Part shown: one piece after another, positions 62,401 to 64,000 of the stretch | Numbering within the stretch: the first letter of the stretch is position 1 | Layout: each line of letters starts with the position of its first letter | Assembly (NCBI GenBank): GCA_016801845.1 | Contig: CM028911.1 | Span: 9,222,885 to 9,286,884, forward strand | Direction: 5' to 3' | DNA: 64,000 nt | From: Polydactylus sextarius | Lineage: Eukaryota; Chordata; Actinopteri; Polynemidae | Position numbers and translations under genes: made by a program | The notes under the pieces: model-generated | What the model was told of the DNA's origin: nothing | Database searches by the model: none | Seen by the model: the letters and a program-made list of their open reading frames with translations, nothing else

Positions 62401-64000
62401 ACTTTGATTATTCCAGTGCCACAAAGAGATAATTAGATATACAGAATAGGAATTCCTGAAGATTATGAATGTGTATGAATATATGTATATGTATTTGATG
62501 AGCATGGAAGCAATAGTGTTGTAAGATTAAGACTTTGTCAGTGATTTCAACCAAGTTTCCTTAGTTTTTCTTAAATAAATAATGTTTTTCATTGTACTTA
62601 AGATCATTGAGTAGGAACCTAATGTGTCTGTCATTTCTGTAATGGATTTTGCGAGCACACATACTTTAACACTTTGTTATTAACCACATTTTCCCACTTT
62701 TCATTACAAAGGATCAAAGCCCAGGTGTGAAGTCAAGAATAAGGTAAGATATTTACTTAAAGCTGCTGCACACACTTTGTTGTGTGTGCAACACACAATA
62801 AAGATTGAGACGTTAGTGTTCATTATATATTTTTTCTTGTTAGAATTGCAGCAAATTTTCAAAATGTCTGCAGACAAAGCAAAGAGGTAAATTGAGAACT
62901 TAATAAATGAATTAGGTTTTATTTTATTATTTTTATTCCCGCATATTAATCTCTATATCATGATTTTTTTTTTTTTTATTATTCATTCAATAAGAATATA
63001 GTCAGTTTCGAAGGCAATAACAAAGGGAGTGAGAGATCAACAACCCAGTCATCAATTTCTAGGTACGTTTTCAGTTCTGACTATTGATTATCTCTTTATA
63101 TACAGCCAGTTTACATTTTAACTTTTTTGTGTCGACAATACTTGTGTTTTTTATGCTTTTCACAGATTTACATCAGATTTTGACTCCATAGAGCAGCTTG
63201 ACAGAGGAGCTTTTGGTCGTGTTTACAAGGCAAAAGACAAACTGCTGGATAAGTATTTTGCTATAAAGATCGTCCGCTGCAAACAGTAAGTGATGTATTT
63301 ATTTTAGTAACAGTATATACTGTAAGTTTATAGTTTTATATTAACCCAAAGCATGCTCTTGTATTCCATCGACCAGAAAATCTCTACGAGAGGTGGGGGC
63401 ATTATCAGAACTCCTTCACCGCAATATCGTTCGATACTACACATGTTGGATGGAGGATTCAGGCTATCAGTGGGATAGTACAGCTGACAGTAGCAGTGGC
63501 ACACAGTGAGTTTTATTTACCAGTTAAAATCCTTACTGTATTTATTTCCTAAACGTGAATCTGTATTTTTGGAGACAGTCAATTAAAAACAAGCCCCTCT
63601 TTTCTAGGTCAACCAGTAATTCATCAATAAAGTATCTCTATATTCAGATGGAGTTGTGTGACACTAAGACACTTAAAGTGTGGATAGATGAGAAAAATAT
63701 TCACAATGAGAAAAAATCTTTGCGAGACTCCAAGAGAAGAGAAGAAAGTCTGACCATTGCTCAGCAAATAGTCAGTGGCGTTGAGTACATTCACTCTAAG
63801 ATGTTCATCCACAGAGACCTGAAGGTGAGATGAAGTGGATTCAGTTTTTTACGTTTATTACATCACATCAATGCAGGAACTACATCTTTGTTTCTTTCTT
63901 GTTTTATTTATTTCCCGTGGTTAGCCTGCCAACATCATGTTCGGGCGCGATGGAGAAGTGAAGATTGGAGACTTTGGTCTGGTCACGGCTGAGAACAATG
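59434..64000 (+). CDS. EIF2AK2: Interferon-induced dsRNA-activated eIF2alpha kinase (PKR), 5' part
   Basis: Senses dsRNA, dimerises and phosphorylates eIF2alpha to stop translation. Exons: 59434-59540, 59939-60068, 60183-60337, 60417-60540, 61035-61096, 61190-61339, 61450-61582, 62063-62124, 62210-62297, 62712-62743, 62844-62886, 62995-63062, 63166-63285, 63377-63505, 63608-63824 and 63925 to the window end; all in phase, about 565 codons. Three dsRNA-binding domains lie at about 6-72, 98-168 and 209-277, each ending in a KEYPxGxGK(N/T) and KEAK...AA pattern. A Ser/Thr-rich linker leads to the kinase: glycine loop LDRGAFGRV (396-404), FAIK (K419), HRDLK (536-540) and DFG (556-558). No Z-DNA-binding domain is encoded, which separates it from fish PKZ. 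The C-lobe lies beyond the window. Neighbour GPATCH11 matches the human order. Confidence 0.93.

Noticed and set aside
59434..64000. Call as PKZ (Z-DNA-dependent kinase)
   Set aside because: The N-terminus encodes dsRNA-binding domains and no Z-alpha winged helix.

Overview
This is a 64 kb piece of vertebrate nuclear DNA, most likely from a ray-finned (teleost) fish. It has split genes with GT-AG introns, AT-rich introns, MITE/LINE debris, simple repeats and no operons. Five genes were read exon by exon with phase checked at every junction, in this order: VIT (vitrin, +, 5' part missing), STRN (striatin, -, complete), HEATR5B (-, complete but for one apparent frameshift), GPATCH11 (+, complete) and EIF2AK2/PKR (+, 3' part missing). 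From established knowledge this is the gene order of human 2p22, so the block is conserved synteny. No prokaryotic, viral or CRISPR content was seen. I found no clear new multi-gene system. The notable items are a frameshift, an unusual PKR, regulatory palindromes and long hairpins. Layout. 1-9057: VIT linker exons and two von Willebrand A domains. 9058-12101: tail-to-tail VIT/STRN spacer with both 3' UTRs and a 120 bp stem-loop. 12102-35768: STRN, 17 coding exons, 777 aa, first intron 11.3 kb. 35769-36966: STRN promoter (perfect CRE, 16-bp palindrome) abutting the HEATR5B 3' end. 36967-54735: HEATR5B, 35 coding exons, about 2,049 aa once the one-base gap is allowed for; introns carry a PIF/Harbinger-like MITE, a Tc1/mariner-like element and a degraded LINE. 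54736-55604: head-to-head HEATR5B/GPATCH11 promoter. 55605-58075: GPATCH11, 8 exons, 260 aa. 58254-59433: EIF2AK2 upstream region with an inverted pair of ZNF143/Staf-like sites and a consensus ISRE. 59434-64000: EIF2AK2 with three dsRNA-binding domains and the kinase N-lobe through DFG. The genes do not form a pathway. VIT is an extracellular-matrix protein, STRN is the PP2A/STRIPAK scaffold, HEATR5B works in AP-1/clathrin traffic, GPATCH11 is a G-patch RNA-processing protein and EIF2AK2 is the interferon-inducible eIF2alpha kinase. The functional links visible here are shared or adjacent promoters and convergent 3' ends.
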